This document shows, in pieces, positions 1 to 7,163 of a DNA stretch of 17,512 nucleotides (its first letter is position 1; the number at the start of each line of letters is the position of its first letter). This DNA is from an uncultured Eubacteriales bacterium. Its GTDB lineage: Bacteria > Bacillota > Clostridia > UBA1381. A model generated the notes under the pieces. The model had not been told where the DNA came from. It did no database searches and saw nothing but the letters and a program-made list of their open reading frames with translations. The stretch is from positions 1-17,512 of the forward strand of contig CAJKHT010000056.1 of the NCBI GenBank assembly GCA_905199755.1, written 5' to 3'. The translations under genes and the position numbers were made by a program.

Positions 1-84
1 TATGCACTTCTTTATTTCTATGTTTTTAATCTGATTTTTTCTTTTTTCAAACTTTGTTACTCCGTCAAATTCTAATTTTGTCAT
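1..84 (-). CDS. Possible N-terminal fragment of a further gene (partial, left edge)
   Basis: An ATG at 84-82 opens a frame that stays open for 28 codons to the edge of the window. The peptide begins MTKLEFDGVTKFEKRKNQIK and is lysine-rich. It starts 16 nt after the stop of the PLD-like gene on the same strand, as an operon partner would. No convincing Shine-Dalgarno site precedes it (the upstream bases are ACAGTTTTTATAA), so the start, and even the gene, are uncertain. No family is recognised from so short a piece. Confidence 0.35.
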   Translation of the reverse strand, partial: MTKLEFDGVTKFEKRKNQIKNIEIKKCI

Positions 85-100
85 TTATAAAAACTGTAGT

Positions 101-1237
101 TTATGTGTTATCTATTTCAGGGCTAATTTTTTTGATTTTTCTTCCCCGAAGATTTTCTATAAAAGATGAGTATATTTCACAGAATTTCTGGACTTTTTCA
201 ATTAAATCATTTATATCTTCTTTTGCTGCTTGCGTCAAATCCCAAACAACACTCATTGCTTCATCTGATGCACTTTCAATACAATTCTCTAAATTATCTT
301 CATATGCCTCCATTGCATATTCTTCTTGTAGCAGATGATTTATATATTCCTCTGAAACAAACTCTGATAGTTCAATTAGCGTATCAAAACTTCTTACTTC
401 CTCAATTCTTGAGCATAGATATAACAAGTCTTCATATACATCATTAGCGGTAATTGTCTCATCTTCATCGCCGTTGGTAATAGTATCAATTGCATCATAA
501 ATATCACTTGCAACTTTACATGCCTCATTTACTATTTGAACAACCTTATCTAAAGTTGATACTGTCAAGGTGGCTTCGTGTTCAACATAATAATACCATT
601 CGCCATCTACATCATCGTGTAATCTATAAACCTCTTCATACAATTCGTTTTTAATATTGTAGACTGCTGAAAGTGCTACACGAGCTTCAAGCAAAAGAGC
701 TGTATAATTATATTCATAATATGGAATAGCTGAGGCTTGAACATCTGGTAAAACCTCAGAATTAATATAATCAATGAATTCTTTATCTCTTGATATGAAT
801 CCAAATTCTGTATTATTTGCACTTTCTTCCGAATAATTAGCCGACCCTATATAAACAATGCAATCGGTCATTATTATTTTCCCATGATTAGAGAAATCAA
901 AAAACACAGTAGAGTTAATACCAAGACTTTCTGGTTTTAGCTTTAATAAATACAAGTTAATCTTCCGTCTTGCTTTATCTCGAAATGTATCACCATAATA
1001 TGTTTCCCATCTGCTTGGAATGTTCGTAATAATATTGACTACACAATGTTCGCCCGCTTTCCTCAATGCGGAAACTAAAGCGTTTTTCTTTTCAGATATG
1101 TTATATGTAATAATAGTAATCTCAGAAGCCATTTCAAAATTGTCCAGAACTTCTTGATAGCCTAATTCATTTTTTGAATATACAAATTTAGCATCAGCAG
1201 TAATAAATTCCTTTTTTACACTATCGCCGCCTTTCAC
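101..1237 (-). CDS. Phospholipase D-like (HKD motif) protein, unknown substrate
   Basis: The 378-aa protein carries one PLD-superfamily motif. It has His118, Lys120 and Asp125 in NHGKIIMTD, then GSAN at 131-134 and a following Glu (SEESANNTEFGF). The HxKx4D part is canonical, and the loop before GSxN is one residue shorter than usual. PLD enzymes with a single HKD normally dimerise to form one active site; members act as nucleases, phosphodiesterases or lipases. Residues from about 165 onward are acidic and helical, with no family I recognise. The start is a GTG at 1237 with GGAAGAG about 7 nt upstream; an ATG-only model would be shorter. The gene is visibly more AT-rich than the phage structural genes. 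It lies beyond the end of the tail module, so it is either a bacterial flank gene or an accessory (possibly defence-related) cargo gene. The substrate cannot be read from the sequence. Confidence 0.75.
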   Translation of the reverse strand: MKGGDSVKKEFITADAKFVYSKNELGYQEVLDNFEMASEITIITYNISEKKNALVSALRKAGEHCVVNIITNIPSRWETYYGDTFRDKARRKINLYLLKLKPESLGINSTVFFDFSNHGKIIMTDCIVYIGSANYSEESANNTEFGFISRDKEFIDYINSEVLPDVQASAIPYYEYNYTALLLEARVALSAVYNIKNELYEEVYRLHDDVDGEWYYYVEHEATLTVSTLDKVVQIVNEACKVASDIYDAIDTITNGDEDETITANDVYEDLLYLCSRIEEVRSFDTLIELSEFVSEEYINHLLQEEYAMEAYEDNLENCIESASDEAMSVVWDLTQAAKEDINDLIEKVQKFCEIYSSFIENLRGRKIKKISPEIDNT

Positions 1238-1291
1238 TGTTATCTCTTCCGCTGTCCAATTTTGCCGCTAGTATCAAGCGACCGAATTTAT

Positions 1292-1325
1292 TTAACACTA
1301 ATAAAATATTTTTTACACTATTAAA
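1292..1325. repeat. Pair of 14-bp direct repeats, 20-bp period
   Basis: TTAACACTAATAAA (1292-1305) and TTTACACTATTAAA (1312-1325) match at 12 of 14 positions and start 20 bp apart, about two helical turns. Such spacing would put two bound regulators on the same DNA face. They lie about 55-90 bp upstream of the PLD-like gene start, between it and the winged-helix gene. An operator role is inference; AT-rich DNA makes chance repeats easier. Confidence 0.4.
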
Positions 1326-1353
1326 TTCCGATTTATTTTTTTACCGTCTGCGG

Positions 1354-1380
1354 CAGTTATTAAGTATTTCTTAATAACTG
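1354..1380. repeat. 11-bp perfect inverted repeat
   Basis: CAGTTATTAAG and CTTAATAACTG are separated by 5 nt (TATTT). The repeat lies 13 bp beyond the stop of the winged-helix gene. On neither strand is it followed by a run of T, so it is not a standard intrinsic terminator. A protein-binding site or a transcript-end hairpin is possible. Confidence 0.6.
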
Positions 1381-1392
1381 TTCTGAATCCAC

Positions 1393-2262
1393 TTACATTG
1401 TAACTTTCCAATATCCATATCTTTTTCCGCCGATTCTTTTTATAGTTTTGGAATTTTTAAGCGTTTGAACAGTGCGGCTTATTGTGGATAATGATACACT
1501 GAGGGCATTTGCCATATTCATCTGCGTTTCCTTAGGGTTGTTTTTAAGTATTTTTAAGACTTGCTGTTCTCTTTTCGTATAAGCAGATAATGGTCTGTGT
1601 GATTTGTATTTTGTAATAACACCTATGGCATTTTTTATAAATGTCCTTTGGCAACGATCATTTTGAATATGATATGTACCGTATTTTTTGCGTGTGCCGT
1701 CATAATTTAATTTGTAATCATTATGCCACAGTGAAACTCGCCCCGTGTGCTTATCGAGTAATTTAATTTTCCAATTCTCATTGCCGTTTTGAATACGAAT
1801 GGTAGTTGAATCCGATAGCCTTGTTTTAAATTTCAAATCCACATAAATTTTTCGTATCAGAGTTATATCAGCATTCATTGCTTGAAAAAGTTTATCATAC
1901 TCTTTGTATTTTTTATAATCTTCCGTACCTATGCGAAGATATGCCCGTAAGGCGCAATGTGGACATTGTTTCTTATTATCCTCATATAATGAAAGAGGTT
2001 GTAAATTTTCTGTTTTAATGCGTTTTAAATGCTCACAATGCTTTTCGTGTATAGTATCTTTCGATATTTGATAAAAATACAGATTATTTTCATCACTGAG
2101 CATTCTAAAGAAGTCCTTACGATTTTCATCAAAAGAATTATCGGTCGCATTTTCCGAAACATTTTGTTCCGGGGTGGGTTCTGTATTATTTGTCTTTATA
2201 TCAAATAAAAGCTCCGAATAATCGATTCTATCTCTTATTTTTCCTCTTGTTTTCTTTGCCAT
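1393..2262 (-). CDS. Putative Zn-ribbon / winged-helix regulator
   Basis: The 289-aa protein has a C-terminal winged helix-turn-helix at about 228-288. It contains QMNMANALSVSLSTISRTVQ, where SLSTISRTVQTL is the likely recognition helix, followed by a wing (KRIGGKRYGYW), in the MarR/LexA-like style. A probable metal site is C76 and H78 (HCEHLKRIK) with C100 and C103 (CPHC). The order Cys-x-x-Leu-Lys, about 24 residues, Cys-x-x-Cys recalls Ada-like metal-binding ribbons. The middle 110-220 is basic and unassigned. The start ATG has AGGAG upstream at a rather long 12-nt spacing. A strong promoter lies upstream (2344-2372). The gene is therefore transcribed independently of the late operon and probably encodes a DNA-binding regulator; its target is unknown. 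Confidence 0.6.
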   Translation of the reverse strand: MAKKTRGKIRDRIDYSELLFDIKTNNTEPTPEQNVSENATDNSFDENRKDFFRMLSDENNLYFYQISKDTIHEKHCEHLKRIKTENLQPLSLYEDNKKQCPHCALRAYLRIGTEDYKKYKEYDKLFQAMNADITLIRKIYVDLKFKTRLSDSTTIRIQNGNENWKIKLLDKHTGRVSLWHNDYKLNYDGTRKKYGTYHIQNDRCQRTFIKNAIGVITKYKSHRPLSAYTKREQQVLKILKNNPKETQMNMANALSVSLSTISRTVQTLKNSKTIKRIGGKRYGYWKVTM

Positions 2263-2343
2263 ATTTTGTTCGGACTCCTAACTTGGAAATCATATGTTTT
2301 CACACCTCTATGCTCATTCAAAACTACCGATCTGTATTTTTAT

Positions 2344-2372
2344 ATTATACCACAAAATCTCTCATTTGTCCA
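2344..2372 (-). promoter_or_regulatory. Sigma-A-type promoter for the winged-helix gene
   Basis: On the minus strand TGGACA (2372-2367) is followed by a 17-nt spacer and TATAAT (2349-2344), with an extended -10 TG just upstream (TGTGGTATAAT). The -35 has one mismatch to TTGACA. It starts only 9 bp after the end of the tail gene, so it marks the transcriptional boundary of the phage late region. Confidence 0.8.
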
Positions 2373-2380
2373 TTGACATA

Positions 2381-3901
2381 TCAGCCGAATTTTCTAAGCC
2401 CCAATTTCACATAATGCCCTCCGTTTTTTATGCTGTGGTCGGTACTTTCGATTAGATAATTTACATCCTCAACCGTAATCATTGAGCCGGCACGGGTATA
2501 GCTGTTTATCGCCTCGATGATTTCTATTGAAAAACTTTCTTTAACCTTATTCAGTTCCGACAGCTTGTTTTTTGCGTAAGTATCTGCATCACCGTCTTTT
2601 TCGTCAATCTTCAAAACCTCTTGCAAAACACCATATTTATAAATGCTGTCCGCATCTTTTGCCACGGTTTTGACGGTATAAACCTTATCGTTTTCGGTTA
2701 CAACTTTCACGCTGTTTTTCATATCCTCAATCGAAAGAGCGTGCGAAACACTGCCTTTAAGCGTTGGCGAGTAAATAAGGTGTGTGTTCGGAGTAATTCT
2801 GAATTCCGGGTACGCATATATCGCACCGTATTTATATATCCGTATGCCGTTCGGTGTCATATCGAAATTGTAACCTCCGCCGCATTTATCGAGAATATCG
2901 GATAGTATATCAGATATACACTTGTCGATATATATCTGCGTGATGCTTGTGTTCAGTTCCGGCACGGAATCAATCGGAATATTGAAGTCGGAGCAAAGCC
3001 GTATAACTGCTTTCTTTGCGTTCATGTTGTTAAACTGATAGGTTTCCTTTGATTTATTGAGATACCAGCCGAAATCCGTCACCGTATACTTATTCTTAAA
3101 TTTATCACCGTCATCGACCGCAATCACAATCCCACGGAATATCTCAATATTGGTGCAGAAGTTTACGATGTCGCCAATCTGCGGAATATATGTATTCACA
3201 TAATTCGTATCGGACTTTGCGACTTCAAAACTCATCTTTATTGCAAGCTCATCTATCGAGTTTTGCCAAGACAGATTACCTGCATAAGAAGTAATGTCAT
3301 TGCCGCCCACAATCAGCTTATATGTTTCATTAACACTTGCGGAAAATTTATCGCCGACTGTGTTACCACCTGTTCCGAAAATGTCGGAAAGAGAATAGTC
3401 CTTATCTTCTTTAGCTGAGGTTATTGCGGAAGTTGCCGTTGACGCACTTTCGTTATAGCGAAGTACCACATTCCACGGATAATTATAGTAGCCTCTTGTG
3501 TATATCTCTCTGCCGGTCTGATCTCCAGACTTGCCACCGGTGGTTTTGCCTTTTTCGTTGATTGAGGCATTAACAATTATTCTTCCATTGTCCTCAACCA
3601 CCAAAGCCGTATGATGAGTGGTATTTAATAAAACATCACCGCGCTTAAGTCCAAGTCCTGTTGACAGTGCTATTTTATTTGTAACATCGAAAAAACCGTA
3701 CTTTAAAAATACAGACTTCATATTTCCGGTATAGGTAGCACCGCCGGACTTCACCTTGCACCCGGCTTGCTCGAATGCGGATATGACAAGTGAGGAACAG
3801 TCATAGTTCGGACCCCAACGGCCGTTTTGGTCATAGCCGTGGGAATTGTCATTTGCAATTTTCACCGCTCAGTTGACGGCACTTTCAATCACCGCACCCA
3901 T
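2381..3901 (-). pseudogene. xkdQ: XkdQ-like tail hub protein fused to NlpC/P60 peptidase, with in-frame TGA at codon 11
   Basis: The natural start is the ATG at 3901-3899, overlapping the stop of the upstream gene (TAATG). That frame reads MGAVIESAVN, then TGA (3871-3869), then AVKIANDNSHGYD. Related phage peptidases have Trp at this point, so TGG has become TGA. An uninterrupted 494-codon frame restarts at GTG 3865. Counted from GTG, residues 1-140 are an NlpC/P60-type endopeptidase with Cys23 in YDCSS and His84/His85 in TTHHTALVV. Residues 180-494 resemble the PBSX XkdQ/YqbQ hub protein (VGGNDITSYAG, IGDIVNF, VTDFGWYLNKSKETY). The product would sit at the tail tip and cut peptidoglycan during injection. 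The catalytic region lies after the TGA, so reinitiation at GTG could still give an almost complete protein. Nonsense mutation, sequencing error and readthrough are all possible; TGA ends other genes here, so a changed code is unlikely. Confidence 0.75.
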
Positions 3902-4296
3902 TATATCAGCTTCACCTCCGACAGAGTTATCGAGTATTTCATGTCCCCGTCTTTGCCGATGGTGTACGAAAAATTATCAATCGTGACCGCCATATTTATC
4001 GGTGTGTCGGTAATGATAAGCCGTATGGGGAGTTTTCTGTCATACCAGGTGTCTATGGTGTAAAGATAGCCGAAAGCGGTATCGTTTCGGTCACGCAGAA
4101 ACGGATAATCACGGCTGGGGAAAAAGCTCGACCACGATATTGTTTTTAGGTTTGATGTGCCGATGAGATTTAGTTGCCCTTGTGATACAGTTTCAAAAAC
4201 CTCGTTCGTTCTGCCTTTTGAAACCGTAAACTCCGGCGGCAGAACAGGGAGCCGTAATACCTCGGCTCGATTATTTACGCTTAAATATATGTCCAT
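3901..4296 (-). CDS. xkdP: XkdP-like tail/baseplate adaptor protein (no LysM domain)
   Basis: The 131-aa protein begins MDIYLSVNNRAEVLRLPVLP and has VFETVSQGQLNLIGTSNLKT followed by FFPSRDYPF. This is the pattern of the N-terminal domain of PBSX XkdP and related proteins, which connect the tail tube end to the hub. Bacillus XkdP is longer and has a C-terminal LysM domain; here the protein ends after the first domain, with no sign of a frameshift. The start has an excellent AAGGAGG 7 nt upstream. It lies between the tape measure and the XkdQ-like gene, the standard order, and its TAA overlaps the ATG of the next gene (TAATG), implying translational coupling. Confidence 0.75.
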   Translation of the reverse strand: MDIYLSVNNRAEVLRLPVLPPEFTVSKGRTNEVFETVSQGQLNLIGTSNLKTISWSSFFPSRDYPFLRDRNDTAFGYLYTIDTWYDRKLPIRLIITDTPINMAVTIDNFSYTIGKDGDMKYSITLSEVKLI

Positions 4297-4308
4297 CTGC
4301 CGCCCTCC

Positions 4309-6333
4309 TTACATATTATCCAGTGCAAGCTTTAACTTTGGAACAAGCTCGTCCACGATTTCATCCGCACTCTTACCGTCTGCGCAAATATTGATATAGA
4401 ATTTGTTCTCGCTCCGTCTTGATTTATCAATCGGAGTAACCTTTGCACCGCTCGGAAGCAAAAGCATTTCGGGACCTTTTTCACCTACAATAACCGTTCC
4501 CGCAGTGCGTATCAGACCACCGTTTGCAAGCATCGGTATCTGCGGTGCGGTAAAGGTGGGAATTGCCGGAATACCGACAGCACCCGTAACAGAGTTAATA
4601 CCGTTTATAAGTCCGTTTACACCGCTGACAGCGCCACGAATCATAGAGTTTATTGCGGAAATAATGCTGTTTATTGCGCCCTTGATAGCGCCGACGATAC
4701 CGTTCCACACATTCTTTATCGCGTTTCCGATTCCCGTAAATACGGAAACTGCGGCGGAGGATATGGTATTCCATGCACCGCTTAAAAAACCTGTTATACC
4801 GTTCCAAACTCCAACAGCCGTATCTTTTATTCCCGTCCACAGTCCGACAAAGAATGAACCTATGCTTGTGCCGACCGAAACAAAGAAATCTCCGACTGCC
4901 TGAAATGCCTGCTTGCACCAGGCACACACACTGTCCCAATTCATCCAAAGCGCAACACCTATGGCAATCAACGCTCCGATTGCGACAATAATAATACCGA
5001 CAGGGTTCGCTGTCATTGCCACATTCAGCGCCCACTGCGCAGCGGTGCATATGCCTTGCACGATTGCCCATGCGTTCATGACGGTATTTATCGCAAATAC
5101 GGCAACCTTAAATGCTACAATCGCACCGACAATGCCAGATATAACCGGAGCAATCCAGCCCCAGTTATTCACGAAAAAGTTATATACATCGGCTGCCTTT
5201 TGCACAACACCTGCAAGAGCGTTTACAACAAGCGGAAGCCCTGAGTCCTTTATCCAATTAAGCGCCGGCTTGCAAAATTCAAACGCATTAAACAACGCAT
5301 CTTTTACAACGCCGGCAATCGTGATAATGCCGGAAAACTTCTCACTGTTTTCTATGACGGCTGTTTTTATGCTGTCAAATGCCGACACACCGTAATTCCA
5401 TACATTTTGAAATGCGGTTATGAGCGGAGGGAGAATATTGCTTTTTATCCACGAAAGCGTAACGGAAACCGCATCTATTGCCGAAACAACAGCATTTTGT
5501 ATACTCGGCATTGCGGATGCAACATATCCGAAAAAGGTTGTGACAACAGGATAAAGCTTTCCGCCGATTACCTCCTGCATATCACCCCAGGCATTTTTTA
5601 TCTGAACGATTTTACCCTCGGGTGTATTTGCCATTGCCTCGGCGAGTCCTCCGAAGTTTTGCTTTAAGACCTCAACAAGCATTGCGGCTCTCTCGGTTTC
5701 ATTACCTTCTTTTAAGGTTTTCTTCTGCGCCTCGCTTAAGGTTACACCGTATCGTGTAAGAGCGCTTACCGAGCCTGTCATAACCTTACCCATAAGGTTT
5801 GCCATTGACTGCATCTGATCTCCCGATACCGACACACCATACTGCGATACCGCCAAGTCTTGCAGTGACGGGAGCAATGTTTTAATCGTACTGCTTTGCA
5901 GTTGGAATGTCGCAAGCTGTGACGCACCTTGAATGGTAGCCTCATCACCGATTGTGGTGATTCCCTGGAGTTCTCCGGCATACTTTTTCATTGCATTTAC
6001 ATTTTCAAGCGTTGTACCCTTGACATTCATCATAAGGGTTTCGAGCCTTTGCTCCGAGCGTGATTGTGTGTCAAACAATGTGATACATTCCTTGCCGAAT
6101 GAAATCATCTGACTGAATCCCGCATAAGTCGCCACAACTCCGGCGGCCTTTTTTGCAAGTGAGGCAAGACCTTCGCCTGTCAGCTTGCTCTGCGAATTCA
6201 TCTTTTTCAGTCCGCCCGTTGCGTTGGTGGTGTGGTTTTTGAGGTTCTTTACACCCGTTATGGCATTTCGTATCCCGGCGGTAAAATTGTTGTCTTTTAT
6301 GGATAGTGTAGCGCCGATATTCTTTTTTGACAT
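4309..6333 (-). CDS. xkdO: Phage tail tape measure protein
   Basis: This 674-aa protein sets tail length and is threaded through the tube; family scaling of about 1.5 angstrom per residue would predict a tail near 100 nm. The N-terminal 1-270 contains the TP901-type tape measure core (AGIRNAITGVKNLK, ITTIGDEATIQGASQLATFQ, ALTRYGVTLSEAQ, NTPEGKIVQIKNAWGDMQE). Residues 393-465 are strongly hydrophobic, typical of tape measures that insert in the host membrane. Residues 480-560 carry spaced Trp/Gly repeats (VWNGITGFLSGAWNTI). Near the C-terminus is the common GEKGPEMLLLPSGAKVTP motif. It is short compared with many siphovirus tape measures but normal for PBSX-like phages. Its ATG overlaps the stop of the chaperone -1 frame (TAATG). 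This linkage is typical of tail-assembly chaperone/tape measure pairs. Confidence 0.93.
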   Translation of the reverse strand: MSKKNIGATLSIKDNNFTAGIRNAITGVKNLKNHTTNATGGLKKMNSQSKLTGEGLASLAKKAAGVVATYAGFSQMISFGKECITLFDTQSRSEQRLETLMMNVKGTTLENVNAMKKYAGELQGITTIGDEATIQGASQLATFQLQSSTIKTLLPSLQDLAVSQYGVSVSGDQMQSMANLMGKVMTGSVSALTRYGVTLSEAQKKTLKEGNETERAAMLVEVLKQNFGGLAEAMANTPEGKIVQIKNAWGDMQEVIGGKLYPVVTTFFGYVASAMPSIQNAVVSAIDAVSVTLSWIKSNILPPLITAFQNVWNYGVSAFDSIKTAVIENSEKFSGIITIAGVVKDALFNAFEFCKPALNWIKDSGLPLVVNALAGVVQKAADVYNFFVNNWGWIAPVISGIVGAIVAFKVAVFAINTVMNAWAIVQGICTAAQWALNVAMTANPVGIIIVAIGALIAIGVALWMNWDSVCAWCKQAFQAVGDFFVSVGTSIGSFFVGLWTGIKDTAVGVWNGITGFLSGAWNTISSAAVSVFTGIGNAIKNVWNGIVGAIKGAINSIISAINSMIRGAVSGVNGLINGINSVTGAVGIPAIPTFTAPQIPMLANGGLIRTAGTVIVGEKGPEMLLLPSGAKVTPIDKSRRSENKFYINICADGKSADEIVDELVPKLKLALDNM

Positions 6334-6883
6334 TAGCCATCACCACCAGTCAGTGCCTTGTATTTTTCATATTCATCTTCCGTATAAATCTCATAACAAG
6401 CCTTATAAAAAAGCTTTTCCGAAAGCGGAAGATTGATTATCTTTTCCGGTTCAATACCACGATTCAAAAAGTGACAGAGCATGGCAAGTTCTCCGTCACC
6501 TCTGATTAGTTTTTTATATCGTCAACCGCCTTTACTCCGTCAACATATCCCGCAAGTTTTAGACATTCAACCGCTATCTGCGGAATCTCGCCAGGTTCAA
6601 ACACTTTCTCGACAATCTCCATCGGCTCAACACATTCAAAAGCCGTTTGCAGTTCATTTGATTTAAGGCAAGGCTCCGTCACGCAGGAATAAACCATATA
6701 TGCATCACCGTTATCCATATCCTGTGCGTCCCTTGCCAAATCCGCTGTCGGACTTTCAATTGTAATAGTGCCGCCGAGCGACTTTATATACAGTGTTGCG
6801 GTTTTCGGTTTTCTCTTGCTTTCAAGCATCTGCTCTTTTCTGCGGATAAGTTCCGCAAGTGTTATTTTTGTATTCTTATTCAT
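6333..6883 (-). CDS. Tail assembly chaperone, long -1 frameshift product (GT-like)
   Basis: Slippage by -1 on A AAA AAC (6515-6509) joins the 125-aa chaperone to a second frame of 58 codons ending at 6333-6335, giving a 183-aa protein. The second frame begins CTA ATC AGA GGT (LIRGDGELAM) and continues with LCHFLNRGIEPEKI, LPLSEKLFYKACYEIYTED and YEKYKALTGGDG. It has no Shine-Dalgarno site of its own next to its internal ATG (6482-6480). This is the phage lambda G/GT arrangement: the long form binds the tape measure and the short form coats it while tube protein is recruited. The stop of this frame overlaps the tape measure ATG, so its translation is coupled to that gene. The frameshift itself is inferred from the signal and the open -1 frame. 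Confidence 0.85.
6471..6515 (-). promoter_or_regulatory. Programmed -1 ribosomal frameshift signal
   Basis: In the chaperone frame the codons ATA AAA AAC TAA contain the canonical slippery heptamer A AAA AAC (6515-6509) directly before the stop. After a 9-nt spacer (TAATCAGAG) comes a 9-bp hairpin: GTGACGGAG (6499-6491), an 11-nt loop, and CTCTGTCAC (6479-6471), with one G-U pair. Heptamer, spacer and stem all fit the classical -1 frameshift design, and the -1 frame is open for 58 codons up to the next gene. Confidence 0.88.
6506..6883 (-). CDS. xkdN: Tail assembly chaperone, short form (XkdN/G-like)
   Basis: This 125-aa protein begins MNKNTKITLAELIRRKEQML. It has the body of XkdN-like phage tail assembly chaperones (KTATLYIKSLGGTITIE, DMDNGDAYMVYSCVTEP, CLKLAGYVDGVKAVDDIKN). 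I chose the ATG at 6883 because AAGGAG lies 6 nt upstream; the longer frame to 6907 has no such site. It ends at TAA immediately after a slippery heptamer, so most ribosomes should make this short form and a fraction the long form. It lies between the tail tube gene and the tape measure, as expected, but here a toxin-antitoxin cassette has been placed just upstream of it. Confidence 0.85.
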   Translation of the reverse strand: MNKNTKITLAELIRRKEQMLESKRKPKTATLYIKSLGGTITIESPTADLARDAQDMDNGDAYMVYSCVTEPCLKSNELQTAFECVEPMEIVEKVFEPGEIPQIAVECLKLAGYVDGVKAVDDIKN

Positions 6884-6904
6884 AGCTAACTCCTTTTTTG
6901 CAAA

Positions 6905-6932
6905 CAAAAAAGCCGCAGTTAAGTGCGACTTT
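6905..6932 (-). terminator. Rho-independent terminator after the HicA-like toxin
   Basis: The minus strand has AAAGTCGCA (6932-6924), the loop CTTAAC, then TGCGGCTTT (6917-6909, one G-U pair) followed by more T (the total T run is six or more). It closes the toxin-antitoxin cassette 12 bp after the toxin stop and just before the chaperone Shine-Dalgarno site. The plus strand also has a T-rich tail, so it may work both ways. Late phage transcripts must read through it. Confidence 0.8.
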
Positions 6933-6944
6933 CAAATTTTTTAT

Positions 6945-7163
6945 TTAGATTTTACTGTTGAAATATTCTTCGGTAACTCCGAGCTGTTTCCTTAAGATTT
7001 CCTTCCACAAAAATCCTTTGATTTCTCCGCTCCCGCGTGATACCTTTGTGAATCTTATGTTTCCGTCAGCATCCGTTTTTCTGTAAAAATAGTGGTCGGT
7101 ATTTTTATAAAGTTCCCATCCGTCACGCTCACAAAATCGTTTCAAATCTTTCCATCTTGGCAT
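6945..7163 (-). CDS. hicA: HicA-like mRNA interferase toxin
   Basis: This 72-aa protein, beginning MPRWKDLKRFCERDGW, fits the small double-stranded-RNA-binding-like HicA fold. It has an N-terminal helix (KDLKRFCERDGWEL), the catalytic-type His in KNTDHYFYRK, and strands with IRFTKVSRGSGEIKG, followed by FLWKEILRKQLGVTEEYF. HicA toxins cleave mRNA. The ATG at 7163 is preferred over the ATG at 7172 because GGAGA then lies at a workable distance of about 9 nt. The gene overlaps the end of the antitoxin by about 20 nt, so it is translationally coupled. The order is antitoxin first, the reverse of many hicAB loci. Assignment to HicA is by pattern; close sub-families cannot be separated by eye. Confidence 0.72.
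   Translation of the reverse strand: MPRWKDLKRFCERDGWELYKNTDHYFYRKTDADGNIRFTKVSRGSGEIKGFLWKEILRKQLGVTEEYFNSKI

Larger units (their letters stand above)
1238..1392. other. AT-rich intergenic region with two repeat structures
   Basis: This is 155 bp between two same-strand genes with no credible coding frame. It holds two 14-bp near-identical repeats (1292-1305 and 1312-1325) and an 11-bp perfect inverted repeat (1354-1380). I see no clear -35/-10 pair for the downstream PLD-like gene. Confidence 0.6.

Noticed and set aside
1354..1380. Inverted repeat as an intrinsic terminator of the winged-helix gene
   Set aside because: The stem is AT-rich and no T-run follows on either strand.
2197..2294. 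A 21-codon basic leader frame (MISKLGVRTKYG...) overlapping the start of the winged-helix gene, with AGAGGTG upstream
   Set aside because: Short, and most of it overlaps coding sequence of the main gene; nothing shows it is translated, so it is not annotated.
3863..3901. Alternative genetic code (TGA read as Trp) for the phage
   Set aside because: TGA ends other genes here (capsid, portal, antitoxins) and no other in-frame TGA was seen in recognised genes.
4403..5395. Long plus-strand frames opposite the tape measure gene
   Set aside because: Antisense shadows of a clear tape measure gene; composition is that of complementary codons and no start signals are seen.
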